A model generated the notes under the pieces. The model searched no databases, was not told where the DNA came from, and worked only from the letters and a program-made list of their open reading frames with translations. This document shows positions 1 through 8,392 of a stretch of 64,000 bases of DNA, piece after piece. Each line of letters begins with the position of its first letter. The first letter of the stretch is position 1. Source of the DNA: VBCG01 sp964439475 (GTDB lineage Bacteria > Pseudomonadota > Gammaproteobacteria > Burkholderiales > Casimicrobiaceae); NCBI GenBank assembly GCA_964439475.1, contig CAYTOT010000007.1:62001-126000 (forward strand), written 5' to 3'. A program made the position numbers and the translations under genes.

Positions 1-1845
1 GCCCTCGTCGTAGGCGCGATCGGTGTCGTCTATGGCGACATCGGCACGAGCCCGCTGTACATGTTGCGCACGGCATTCTCCGGCGACCACGGGCTCCCGC
101 TCACGCCCGACAACGTGTACGGTGTGCTGTCGGCGGTCGTTTGGTCGCTCGTGGTGGTGGTGACGCTCAAGTACATCACGCTCATCATGCGCGCCGACAA
201 CAACGGCGAAGGCGGCATCCTCGCGCTCACCGCGCTCGTGTCGCGCGGCCTCGCGCGCCACGAGACGCGCCGCTGGTGGCTCGTGGGCTTCGGCATCTTC
301 GGCGCGGCGATGTTCTACGGCGACGGCATGATCACGCCGGCGATCTCGGTGCTGTCCGCGGTCGAGGGCCTCGAGGTGGCGCTTCCCATGCTGAATCCGT
401 ACATCGTCCCGATCACGCTTGCGATCATCGTCGTTCTCTTCGGCATCCAGAAGCACGGCACGTCCCGCGTCGGCCTGTTCTTCGGGCCGGTGATGACCTT
501 CTATTTCGGCGTGATCGCGGTGCTCGGCCTCATCGAGGTGGTGCAGGCGCCGGCGATCCTTGGCGCGATCAATCCGCTGCACGCCTGGCGCTTCTTCACC
601 GAGAGCCCGGGTCTTGCATTCCTGGCGCTGGGCGCGGTCGTGCTCGCCGTGACGGGCACCGAGGCGTTGTACACCGACATGGGCCACTTCGGCCGCTCGC
701 CGATCCGGCGCGCCTGGCTCCTCCTCGTGCTGCCCGCGCTCGTGCTCAACTACTTCGGGCAGGGCGCCCTCCTGCTCTCCGATCCCTCGGCGATCCGCAA
801 TCCGTTCTACCTCCTCGCGCCCACCTGGGCGCTGCTTCCGCTCGTGGCTCTCACCACCTGCGCCACGGCGATCGCGTCGCAGGGCGTGATCTCGGGCTCC
901 TTCTCCCTGACCCGAGCCGCCATCCAGATGGGGTACTGCCCGCGACTGAAGATCGAGCATACGTCGGAGCGTCAGATCGGTCAGATCTATATCCCGTTCA
1001 TCAACTGGTCGCTGTTCATCGCGGTCGTGCTGCTGGTGGTCACGTACCGGTCGTCGTCGAACCTCGCCGCTGCATACGGCATTGCCGTGACCTGCGCGAT
1101 GCTCATCGACTCGATCCTGATCTTCGTGGTGATGCGCCGCTTGTGGAACTGGCCGATGGCGGCGGCCGTCGCGATCGCCGCGCCGCTGCTCTTCATCGAC
1201 CTGGCGTTTCTCGCCTCCAACTCGCTCAAGGTTCCCGCCGGCGGCTGGTTCCCGCTCGTGGTCGGCGCCGTGATCTTCACGCTGCTCACCACATGGAAGC
1301 GCGGCCGTGCGCTCCTCATGGATCGCCTGGCGCACGATGCGCTGCCGCTCGACCTCTTCATCCAGAGCATCGAGATCTCGCCGCCCACGCGCGTGGAAGG
1401 CACCGCCGTTTTCATGACGTCGACGCCCGACCTCGTGCCGCATGCGTTGCTGCACAATCTCAAGCACAACAAGGTGCTGCACGAGCGCGTCGTGTTCCTC
1501 ACCGTGGTGATGAGGGACATTCCCTATGTCGATCCCGAGGACCGCATCGAGATCAAGACCCTCGGCGCGCACTTCTACCAGTTTCTTGCGTACTACGGCT
1601 TCAAGGAGGACCCCGACGTGCCCGAGCTCCTCGAGGAATCGGGCCGCAAGGGTCTCGCCTTCGAGATGATGGAGACGAGCTTCTTCGTATCGCGCGAGAC
1701 ACTCATCCCGACGGTGTCGCCCGGCATGGCGCTGTGGCGCGAACGGCTCTTCGCTTCGATGTCGAAGAACGCCGTCAAGGCGAGCGAGTTCTTCCAGATC
1801 CCGACCAATCGCGTGGTCGAGCTGGGCACGCAGGTGGAGCTGTGA
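1..1845 (+). CDS. kup: Low-affinity potassium transporter Kup (5' end outside window)
   Basis: This is the Kup/HAK/KUP family K+:H+ symporter of the inner membrane. The reading frame is open from base 1. The family's N-terminal signature GDIGTSPLY is encoded at 34-60, so only a handful of N-terminal residues lie outside the window. About a dozen hydrophobic segments fill the first 430 residues, including a conserved GDGMITPAISVLSAVEG stretch. They are followed by a soluble C-terminal domain of about 170 residues, as in other Kup proteins. The 614 residues seen are close to full length (about 620-630). The gene converges with rpoH, with a hairpin between the two stop codons. The family assignment is very secure; the true start cannot be seen. 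Confidence 0.96.
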   Translation, partial: ALVVGAIGVVYGDIGTSPLYMLRTAFSGDHGLPLTPDNVYGVLSAVVWSLVVVVTLKYITLIMRADNNGEGGILALTALVSRGLARHETRRWWLVGFGIFGAAMFYGDGMITPAISVLSAVEGLEVALPMLNPYIVPITLAIIVVLFGIQKHGTSRVGLFFGPVMTFYFGVIAVLGLIEVVQAPAILGAINPLHAWRFFTESPGLAFLALGAVVLAVTGTEALYTDMGHFGRSPIRRAWLLLVLPALVLNYFGQGALLLSDPSAIRNPFYLLAPTWALLPLVALTTCATAIASQGVISGSFSLTRAAIQMGYCPRLKIEHTSERQIGQIYIPFINWSLFIAVVLLVVTYRSSSNLAAAYGIAVTCAMLIDSILIFVVMRRLWNWPMAAAVAIAAPLLFIDLAFLASNSLKVPAGGWFPLVVGAVIFTLLTTWKRGRALLMDRLAHDALPLDLFIQSIEISPPTRVEGTAVFMTSTPDLVPHALLHNLKHNKVLHERVVFLTVVMRDIPYVDPEDRIEIKTLGAHFYQFLAYYGFKEDPDVPELLEESGRKGLAFEMMETSFFVSRETLIPTVSPGMALWRERLFASMSKNAVKASEFFQIPTNRVVELGTQVEL

Positions 1846-1851
1846 AATGAA

Positions 1852-1874
1852 AGCGCCGGCACGGGGCCGGCGCT
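1852..1874. terminator. Hairpin between convergent kup and rpoH
   Basis: A perfect 9-bp inverted repeat (AGCGCCGGC and GCCGGCGCT) with a 5-nt loop lies 6 nt after the kup stop and 28 nt beyond the rpoH stop. It has no clear T-tract on either side. It could act as a shared transcription end or an mRNA-protecting stem rather than as a classical Rho-independent terminator. Confidence 0.5.
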
Positions 1875-1902
1875 GTGAACGCAGTGCGGGAATCGGCGTC
1901 GG

Positions 1903-2763
1903 CTACATCACGTCGATCATCTGCAAGCGCATCGTCTTCATCGCCTTGCTCTCGATCTGGCGAATGCGTTCTGCCGACACGCCGTACTCGTTGGCGAGAT
2001 CCTGCAGCGTGGCGGCCGACTCGTCCTCGCGCAGCCAGCGCGCCTCGATGATCCGGCGGCTGCGGTCGTCGAGCCTGGCGAGCGCCTTCTGCAGGCCCTT
2101 GGTCCGGTTGCTGGCCGTTTCCTCGCGCTCGAGGATCCGCGCCGGCTCGTCTTCGCTATCGGTGAGATAGGCGATCGGCGAGACGAAGGATTCCTCGTCA
2201 CCCGGGGTCGGGTCGAGCGCGACATCGTGACCGCCGAGGCGCGTTTCCATCTCCACGACCTCCTCGGGCTTCACGCCGAGGTCTTTGGCGATCCGCTTCG
2301 CCTCGTCGACCGACAGCGCCGCCGAGCTGGCCTTCATGCTCCGCAGGTTGAAAAAGAGCTTGCGTTGCGCCTTGGTCGTGGCGACCTTGACCAGACGCCA
2401 GTTGCGCAGGATGTACTCGTGCATCTCGGCGCGGATCCAGTGCAGCGCGAACGACACGAGGCGCACGCCGCGCTCCGGATCGAAGCGGCGCACCGCCTTC
2501 ATGAGGCCCACGTTGCCTTCCTGGATCAGGTCCGCCTGGGGAAGGCCGTAGCCCAGGTAGTTGCGCGACACCGCCACGACCAGCCGCAGGTGCGACAGCA
2601 CCATCTGCCGGGCGGCATCGATATCGCCGGTCTTCCTGAGTTCGCGGCCGAGCGCCGTCTCCTGCTCCGGGGTGAGCAGGGGAAAGCGGTTCACGGCCTG
2701 GATGTAATGGTCGAGGCTGCCCAGCGAAGCGGGGGTGGGGAACGCCAGGGTGGTACTCGTCAT
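1903..2763 (-). CDS. rpoH: RNA polymerase heat-shock sigma factor RpoH (sigma-32)
   Basis: RpoH directs RNA polymerase to heat-shock promoters. The protein shows sigma region 2 (VVAVSRNYLGYGLPQADLIQ, then QEGNVGLMKAV and FALHWIRAEMHEYILRNW) and the RpoH box QRKLFFNLR that separates RpoH from other group 3 sigmas. It also has a C-terminal region 4 helix-turn-helix (LQDLANEYGVSAERIRQIE). I chose the ATG at 2763 because AGGAG lies 8 nt upstream of it. The in-frame ATG at 2769 would leave only 2 nt, and the longer start at 2787 has no site. This gives 286 residues, normal for the family. A perfect CIRCE element lies 75-101 nt upstream of the start, which points to HrcA control in addition to any RNA thermometer or sigma autoregulation. 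Confidence 0.96.
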   Translation of the reverse strand: MTSTTLAFPTPASLGSLDHYIQAVNRFPLLTPEQETALGRELRKTGDIDAARQMVLSHLRLVVAVSRNYLGYGLPQADLIQEGNVGLMKAVRRFDPERGVRLVSFALHWIRAEMHEYILRNWRLVKVATTKAQRKLFFNLRSMKASSAALSVDEAKRIAKDLGVKPEEVVEMETRLGGHDVALDPTPGDEESFVSPIAYLTDSEDEPARILEREETASNRTKGLQKALARLDDRSRRIIEARWLREDESAATLQDLANEYGVSAERIRQIESKAMKTMRLQMIDVM

Positions 2764-2837
2764 CGTCATGTCTCCTAGTCGAGGCACCGCGCGGGCGGGC
2801 TTTCTTCGTCGACACCCGCCGCCGCGTCGATGTCATT

Positions 2838-2864
2838 TTAGCACTCGCGGAGTTGGAGTGCTAA
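2838..2864 (-). promoter_or_regulatory. CIRCE operator (HrcA binding site) upstream of rpoH
   Basis: The sequence TTAGCACTC-N9-GAGTGCTAA is present without a mismatch in either 9-bp arm and with the canonical 9-nt spacer. This is the known operator of the heat-shock repressor HrcA. It lies between rpoH and ftsY, 75 nt upstream of the chosen rpoH start. The site is symmetric, so direction is inferred from rpoH being the nearest downstream gene. ftsY ends on the other side and is transcribed towards it. Confidence 0.93.
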
Positions 2865-3038
2865 CGAGGGGGCGAGTTCCCGACTGCCACGCTCGGGCTT
2901 TCGAGCCGCCCGCGTTCTCCTGTCAGATGGCGGGCGGCGGCGATGGTTCGAGCGGGCCTGGAGGCGGCGCGGACGACGCTTCGGCGGGCGACCGCCGGAT
3001 CGTCCAAAAGTAAGCGCCCGCTATCTCGCAGCGCCGCT

Positions 3039-4241
3039 TCAGGACTCGGCAGGGAGCAGTGCCTCGACGAAATCCCGGGCAACGAAGGGTCGCAGGTCGT
3101 CCAGCCCTTCGCCGATGCCGATGAACTTGAGGGGAACGGGATGCTGCTTGGCGATGGCAGCCACGACGCCGCCCTTGGCGCTGCCGTCGAGCTTGGTGAC
3201 GACCAGGCCCGTGAGTCCGGCCGCGGCGTCGAAGGCCTTGACCTGGGCCAGCGCGTTCTGTCCGGTGTTGGCGTCCACCACCAGCAGGACCTCGTGCGGC
3301 GCCCCTTCGTGGGCGCGGCCGATGACGCGCTTGACCTTGCGCAGCTCCTCCATGAGATGGCTCTGGGTGGGCAGGCGACCCGCGGTGTCCGCCAGCACGA
3401 CGTCGATCCCGCGCGCCTTGGCGGCGTTCACCGCGTCGAACATCACGGACGCCGCGTCGCCGCTCGTCTGCTGGATCACGGCCACGCCGTTGCGTTCCCC
3501 CCAGGCGGCGAGTTGCTCGCGCGCGGCGGCCCGGAAGGTGTCCCCTGCCGCCAGCAGCACCGTCAGGTTCTGCTGCTGAAGCCACTTGGCGAGCTTGCCG
3601 ATGGAGGTGGTCTTGCCGGCGCCGTTCACGCCGGCCAGCATGATCACGAACGGCCGCTGCGGTCCGATCACGAGCGGCTTCTCGAGTGGCGCGACCAGGT
3701 CGACCAGCGCGCCGGCCAGTTCACGGCGGGGGCTCGCGTCCTCGCCTGCGCGCTTCCACCGGGCCTCGAGGTCGGCGATGAGGTGCTGGGCGGCGTCGAC
3801 GCCCACGTCGCCCGCGATGAGGGCGTCTTCCAGATCCTCCAGCGCCTCCGCGTCGAGCTTGCGGCGGCCAAACACGCTGGTGAGGGCCCCCGAGAGCTTG
3901 GCCCGGGACAGCCCGAGACCCGCCTTGAGACGATCCTTCCAGGAGCGGACGGGTGCCGCGGGTGCGTCCGTGCCCGGCGCTGCCGCTTCCGGCGCCGTGC
4001 GCCCATCGGACGCGACCTCGCGGATACCGGCGGCTTGGGGCCGTGCCGCGGCATCGGCGATCACGTCCTGTGGAGCGACGATCGTGTCCGCCACGAACGG
4101 GGCCTCGACCGCGGCATCCGTCCCGGGGGACGCCCGCTCGGCGTCGCCCCCCGGCTCCGGGAAAGGCGGCGCATGGGTGGCCGGGGACGGGGCCGGCCGG
4201 GACTCGCCGGCCGGGGGCTTCTTTCGGAAGAAATCGAACAA
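3039..4241 (-). CDS. ftsY: Signal recognition particle receptor FtsY
   Basis: FtsY is the SRP-receptor GTPase that docks ribosome-SRP complexes at the inner membrane. The first ~100 residues form an acidic, Pro/Ala-rich A domain. The N-domain helices follow, then the G domain with GVNGAGKTTSIGKLA (G1), DTAGRLPTQ (G3), TKLDGSAKGG (G4) and a C-terminal GIGEGLDDLRPF. I prefer the TTG at 4241, giving MFDFFRKK. GGGAG lies 5 nt before it and this N-terminus is typical of FtsY. An in-frame TTG at 4274 would add 11 residues but lacks a ribosome site. The protein is 400 residues. rsmD runs divergently on the other strand, the usual ftsY/rsmD arrangement in proteobacteria. Confidence 0.96.
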   Translation of the reverse strand: MFDFFRKKPPAGESRPAPSPATHAPPFPEPGGDAERASPGTDAAVEAPFVADTIVAPQDVIADAAARPQAAGIREVASDGRTAPEAAAPGTDAPAAPVRSWKDRLKAGLGLSRAKLSGALTSVFGRRKLDAEALEDLEDALIAGDVGVDAAQHLIADLEARWKRAGEDASPRRELAGALVDLVAPLEKPLVIGPQRPFVIMLAGVNGAGKTTSIGKLAKWLQQQNLTVLLAAGDTFRAAAREQLAAWGERNGVAVIQQTSGDAASVMFDAVNAAKARGIDVVLADTAGRLPTQSHLMEELRKVKRVIGRAHEGAPHEVLLVVDANTGQNALAQVKAFDAAAGLTGLVVTKLDGSAKGGVVAAIAKQHPVPLKFIGIGEGLDDLRPFVARDFVEALLPAES

Positions 4242-4318
4242 GGCTGCTCCCGCGGGACCGCTATGCCGCGGCAAAGCTAGAATTCTACCGGTTGCGTCCC
4301 GCCCGTTGCCGATCCCCC

Positions 4319-4891
4319 GTGTCCCATCCTCCCGGCGCCCGTGCGCAGCGCCTTCGCATCATCGGCGGCACCATGCGCGGGCGCGTGCTGCGCTTCCCTG
4401 CGCTGCCGGGCGTGCGCCCGACGCCGGACCGCGTGCGCGAGACGCTTTTCAACTGGCTTGGACAGGACCTCACCGGCCTCGCCACCCTCGAGCCCTTCGC
4501 CGGCAGCGGCGTGCTCTCGCTCGAAGCGATCTCGCGGGGCGCACGGCTGGCCGTGGCCATCGATCGCGACCGGCGAGCCATCTCCGCCCTGGAGGCGACG
4601 GCACGGGAGTTCGGTGCACACGGCATCGAGGCGCAGGTGGGGGAGGCGAGGATCCGGCTTGCGGCGGAGACGCGGCGCTTCGACGTGATCTTCCTCGACC
4701 CGCCGTTCGCCGACGACCCGTGGCCCTGGCTCCTGCCGGCGTGCACGGCACGGCTCGCGGCCGGCGGCCTCGTGTACGCCGAGGCCCGGCACGCGATCGC
4801 GCCAGCGGCCGGACTTGCGATGCACCGCTACGCGAAGGCGGGACAGGTGCATTATCATTTGCTGCGCCTGCACAACGAGGCATCGCCATGA
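4319..4891 (+). CDS. rsmD: 16S rRNA (guanine(966)-N2)-methyltransferase RsmD
   Basis: RsmD methylates G966 of 16S rRNA. The protein has the family N-terminus RLRIIGGTMRGR and the RPTPDRVRETLFNWL segment. It also has the Rossmann SAM motif EPFAGSGVLSLEAISRGA and the catalytic-type DPPF motif (VIFLDPPFAD). The start is uncertain. A GTG at 4319 gives 190 residues, typical for RsmD; a TTG at 4292 is the alternative, and neither has a strong Shine-Dalgarno sequence. The stop overlaps the start of coaD (ATGA), so the two are translationally coupled. This is the common rsmD-coaD order. Confidence 0.93.
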   Translation: MSHPPGARAQRLRIIGGTMRGRVLRFPALPGVRPTPDRVRETLFNWLGQDLTGLATLEPFAGSGVLSLEAISRGARLAVAIDRDRRAISALEATAREFGAHGIEAQVGEARIRLAAETRRFDVIFLDPPFADDPWPWLLPACTARLAAGGLVYAEARHAIAPAAGLAMHRYAKAGQVHYHLLRLHNEASP

Positions 4892-5382
4892 TCAAGGTTG
4901 TCTACCCCGGCACGTTCGATCCGCTCACGCGCGGCCACGAGGACCTCGTGAGGCGTGCCGCGCACGTGTTCGACCGCGTCGTGGTGGGCGTTGCCGACAG
5001 CAAGGCCAAGAACCCCCTCTTTCCGGTCGACGAGCGCGTGGCGATGGCTCGCGAGGTGCTGGCCCGGATTCCCAATGTCGAGGTGACGGGCTTCTCGTCG
5101 CTCCTCATGGATTTCGTGCGCTCGCAGGGGGCGAGGATCATCCTGCGCGGCCTGCGTGCCGTCTCCGACTTCGAGTACGAGTTCCAGATGGCCGGCATGA
5201 ACCGGCACCTCCACCCGGACGTGGAGACGCTCTTCCTCACGCCCTCGGAGCAGTACACCTTCGTGTCGGCCACGATCGTGCGCGAGATCGCGCGGTTCGG
5301 CGGCGACATCTCGCACTTCGTGGATCCGCTGGTCGAGGTGCGCATTCGCGCGCGCGTGGCCGGGCAGGCCGGCAGGGGCTGA
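4888..5382 (+). CDS. coaD: Phosphopantetheine adenylyltransferase CoaD
   Basis: CoaD catalyses the penultimate step of coenzyme A synthesis, joining ATP and 4'-phosphopantetheine to give dephospho-CoA. The nucleotidyltransferase T/HxGH motif is at the N-terminus (YPGTFDPLTRGHEDL). The ISSTxxR-type motif appears near the C-terminus as FVSATIVREIARFGGDIS. ILRGLRAVSDFEYEFQMAGMN is the conserved central block. The length of 164 residues is exactly typical. The ATG overlaps the rsmD stop, and the next gene begins 2 nt after the coaD stop, so the three genes form one transcript. Confidence 0.97.
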   Translation: MIKVVYPGTFDPLTRGHEDLVRRAAHVFDRVVVGVADSKAKNPLFPVDERVAMAREVLARIPNVEVTGFSSLLMDFVRSQGARIILRGLRAVSDFEYEFQMAGMNRHLHPDVETLFLTPSEQYTFVSATIVREIARFGGDISHFVDPLVEVRIRARVAGQAGRG

Positions 5383-5384
5383 TC

Positions 5385-5657
5385 GTGGCGCTCACGATCA
5401 CCGACGAGTGCATCAACTGCGACGTTTGCGAGCCCGAGTGCCCGAACGACGCGATCTCGCAGGGGACGGAGATCTACGTCATCGACCCTGCGAAGTGCAC
5501 CGAGTGCGTGGGCCACTTCGACGCGCCGCAGTGCCGTGAGGTCTGTCCGGTCGACTGCATCCCGGTGCACCCGGAGCATGTGGAGTCCAGGGCTGAGCTC
5601 CTGCTCAAGTACGAAGGGCTGATGCGGACGAAGGCGGCTGTCGGCGTTGGAAGCTGA
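5385..5657 (+). CDS. YfhL-family 2[4Fe-4S] ferredoxin
   Basis: This small ferredoxin is an electron carrier with two [4Fe-4S] clusters. Cysteine motif 1 is CINCDVCEPECP; motif 2 is CTECVGHFDAPQCREVCPVDC, with the extended spacing typical of the YfhL/Alvin ferredoxin group. The GTG at 5385 gives MALTITDECINCD, the standard start of this family, with AGGGG 6 nt upstream. It starts 2 nt after coaD. The same coaD-ferredoxin pairing is frequent in beta- and gammaproteobacteria. The electron partner cannot be told from the sequence. Confidence 0.95.
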   Translation: MALTITDECINCDVCEPECPNDAISQGTEIYVIDPAKCTECVGHFDAPQCREVCPVDCIPVHPEHVESRAELLLKYEGLMRTKAAVGVGS

Positions 5658-5709
5658 CGGCGTCCCCGTCGAGGGGTCGGATCGCGCCCGCGCGGGGAAG
5701 GGTGCCCAG

Positions 5710-5747
5710 AAAACAAGACGCCACCGGCGAGCATCGCCAGTGGCGCC
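5710..5747 (-). terminator. Rho-independent terminator of the secreted DUF5648 gene
   Basis: Read on the minus strand, GGCGCCACTGGCGA and TCGCCGGTGGCGTC form a 14-bp stem with two G-U pairs around a 3-nt loop, followed by TTGTTTT. It lies 24 nt beyond the stop codon at 5771. Confidence 0.88.
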
Positions 5748-5770
5748 TGTCCTTGCGGACTACCGTCCCG

Positions 5771-8134
5771 TCACTTCGGGAAGTTCGTTTCGATGGCGGC
5801 GTTGCACACGCCCGTGCAGTTGTAGTTCTTGAAGTTGAAGTAGTAGGTCTGGCCCGGTTGCAGCGCAACGTCCGCGCCCGGTCCGACGTTCCAGATGATC
5901 GACGCCACGACACCTCCCGTGGAGAAGTACGGGCCGTTCGCACCGGACGCATCCTGCTCGCGGAAGTCGCAGGGCGACTTGGAAACGGTCATGAGCCGTA
6001 TGGTTGGAGCTCCCCGGTACTCGTACATCGTCGTGTACCCGGGACTCGACAGCGAGGTGATGTTCGGGGGAACCGTGAGCGCCATCACGATCACGCTGTT
6101 GTTGCCGAAGGTGCCTTCGTCGAACGGATGACGCGTGCCGTCGCCCCAGCCAAGCGTGAACTGCTGCACGCTGCCGTACTGGGCGCACGTTCCGCCGCCG
6201 CCGCCGCCGCTGCTGCCGGACTGCCAGGACACGGAGATCCCGGCCCCGTTGCTCGCCCCGTACTGGTTGTGGCCGACGACGGTGTAGATGACCGGAACGG
6301 CAGCGCTCGACGTGGTCGTGCAGGTGGGTGAGGCATTCGAGGTCGGCGTGCAATTCGTCCATTCGAAGGTCGTGGGCGATCCCGTACACGACGCGGCGAG
6401 CGTAATGGACTGGCCCACGGCAGGCATGGTGCTGCTCGCGCTGATCTGGCACACCGGTGGCTGCGAAGGCACGGCGCCCCAATTGACGGTCACCGATGCC
6501 GGTTGGCTATTGCCGTTGGCGTTGGTCGCCATCACCGAGTACGTCCTCGCTCCGACGCTCGATCCCGAGTCGGTGCAGCTCGACGAGGTCGATGCGCACC
6601 CCGTCCAGGTGAACGCCGTGGGGTTGTTGGTGCAGGATGCGGCGATCGTGATCGACGTGCCGACGGAGGGATTGGTGCTGCTGGGGGTGAGGGTGCACAC
6701 CGGTGCCGCCGGCCCCGAGCTGTCCCTCCAGTTCAGGGTGATCGTGGCCGAATTGCCCGTGCCGGCCGCGTTGACGCCGTACACGGAGTAGGTGCTGCTA
6801 CCCACTGCCGCGGACGAGACCTGGCAGTAGATGCCGCTGCTGCAGGCCGCGCCGTCTCCCCACACGATCGAGGTGGGGCTGCCGGTGCATGACGCGGTGA
6901 GGCGAATCTGCGTCCCGATGACCGGATTGGAATCGGAAGAGTAGATGGTGCAGACCGGAGGCGGGTCATTGGGATTGCCCGGGTTCCCGGGGTTGCTGCC
7001 ACCCAGCCATTCGACGTTCAGTGGCTTGCGCGCACCCTTTCCGGCGCTGTTGATGCCGGCCACCATGTAACGGTGAAAGCCCGGGATCGAGGTCGAGATC
7101 GAGCAGGTCGCGGCGGTCTTGGAGCATTGCGGCATCACATTGCAGATGTCCTGCACGAGGTAGCCGCACTCGACCCACTCATAGCTCGTGGGCGCCTGGT
7201 TGCAGGTCGCACTGAGCGTGAAATTGGTGCCGGTGGTGGGTGTCGCGGTGCTCCCCACGAGCTCGCAGACGGGCAGCGGCCCGCCATTTGCGCCACCCCA
7301 CGCCACGCTGATCCCGACGGGGTCACCCGGCCCTTGGGCGTTGGCCGAGTAGAGCGTGTACTGCACGTTGCTCGCCGCGGTGCGCGTGTCGCTGCACTTC
7401 GGATCCTTGCCGGCGCAGTTGATCCACAGGTACGACGTGGGGTCGTTGGTGCACGTCGACTCGAGCGCGAGGGTGCTGCCCAGCGCCGGCGCACCGCTGC
7501 TTGCGGTGACCGTGCAGTTCGGGGCTGCGGCGGAGGGCGCCGGGACGGCCTCGTCGCCGGCGGGCGTGCAGAACGCGACCGGCGTGGCCGGGCTGCCGTC
7601 GCCTTCGGGCACGTAGCCCTTGCCGAGCATGAACACGTACGCCGACAGCTGGGTGGTGTAGCGATGGTTGGGATCCCCGCGCTGGTTGAACAGGCGATAG
7701 GCCGGCACGGTGTCCGCGGGGCAGGCGCCCGTCTCCGGGTTCACGAGGAAGGCGCGGAAGACCTCCGCCGATTCGAACTGCCAGGTATCCGGGAACTTGG
7801 CCTTGACGTCCTCGCACTCGCTCGCCTTGGCGCTGTAGAAGTGCGTGCTTGCCGACGGGCTGTAGAACCGGCACATCGGGACCGAGTCCTGGTACGTGCT
7901 GCCGGACTTGATCACGGGGAAGCGGTAGCCGGTGCGGGTCCATCCCGGATGCTTGCCGGTGTCGAGATCGCTGATCTCCGCGGGGTCCGCACTGATGAAG
8001 TAGTGATCGAGACCCGCGTGGTAGAACTCAATCGCGGTTGCCTGTTCGGTGGCGGGAATCGCCGCGGAGCCGAGGCTCGCGGCGCAAAGGGAGGCCGCTG
8101 CGCAGAGGGCGCCCAGCAGTTGTCGCAATCGCAT
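5771..8134 (-). CDS. Secreted DUF5648 protein with five Cys-containing Ig-like repeats
   Basis: This is an exported protein of 787 residues; its function is unknown. The signal peptide is MRLRQLLGALCAAASLCAAS, cut near GSAA/IPA. I therefore prefer the ATG at 8134 to a TTG nine codons earlier. Residues about 35-170 match the DUF5648 pattern (FYHAGLDHYFISAD, HPGWTRTGY, PVYRLFN-like AYRLFNQRGDPNHRYTT). Five repeats of about 75-95 residues follow. Each starts PxC and contains an LxxxC...PTxxxW core, usually with a further Cys, which suggests one disulfide per Ig-like module. A Gly run leads to a C-terminal domain of about 140 residues with an FNFKNYNCTG end. A TATAAT-like -10 on the minus strand (8236-8241) lies about 100 nt upstream. 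It is a monocistronic unit with its own terminator. Confidence 0.85.
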   Translation of the reverse strand: MRLRQLLGALCAAASLCAASLGSAAIPATEQATAIEFYHAGLDHYFISADPAEISDLDTGKHPGWTRTGYRFPVIKSGSTYQDSVPMCRFYSPSASTHFYSAKASECEDVKAKFPDTWQFESAEVFRAFLVNPETGACPADTVPAYRLFNQRGDPNHRYTTQLSAYVFMLGKGYVPEGDGSPATPVAFCTPAGDEAVPAPSAAAPNCTVTASSGAPALGSTLALESTCTNDPTSYLWINCAGKDPKCSDTRTAASNVQYTLYSANAQGPGDPVGISVAWGGANGGPLPVCELVGSTATPTTGTNFTLSATCNQAPTSYEWVECGYLVQDICNVMPQCSKTAATCSISTSIPGFHRYMVAGINSAGKGARKPLNVEWLGGSNPGNPGNPNDPPPVCTIYSSDSNPVIGTQIRLTASCTGSPTSIVWGDGAACSSGIYCQVSSAAVGSSTYSVYGVNAAGTGNSATITLNWRDSSGPAAPVCTLTPSSTNPSVGTSITIAASCTNNPTAFTWTGCASTSSSCTDSGSSVGARTYSVMATNANGNSQPASVTVNWGAVPSQPPVCQISASSTMPAVGQSITLAASCTGSPTTFEWTNCTPTSNASPTCTTTSSAAVPVIYTVVGHNQYGASNGAGISVSWQSGSSGGGGGGTCAQYGSVQQFTLGWGDGTRHPFDEGTFGNNSVIVMALTVPPNITSLSSPGYTTMYEYRGAPTIRLMTVSKSPCDFREQDASGANGPYFSTGGVVASIIWNVGPGADVALQPGQTYYFNFKNYNCTGVCNAAIETNFPK

Positions 8135-8392
8135 AGGTTTAGAGCCGGTGGTGCCGGGCAAATGAGTGGTTGGGCGTGACGCGCGAATCAGTGCGAACGG
8201 GCAAGGAATCGGACCTTGGCCTGACCATAGGCCGAATTATAGGACACCCTCGGCAGGACGCGAGTTCCGTGTACCCGCGGCAAATGCTCGAATTGCCAGT
8301 GCATTCCGCAGAGATTCAGGGGGTTGCCGCCGACGGGAACATGCCTCTCCCGCACGCCGGCGGCCGTTTTGTCGTCATATGGCGTCACCGTA

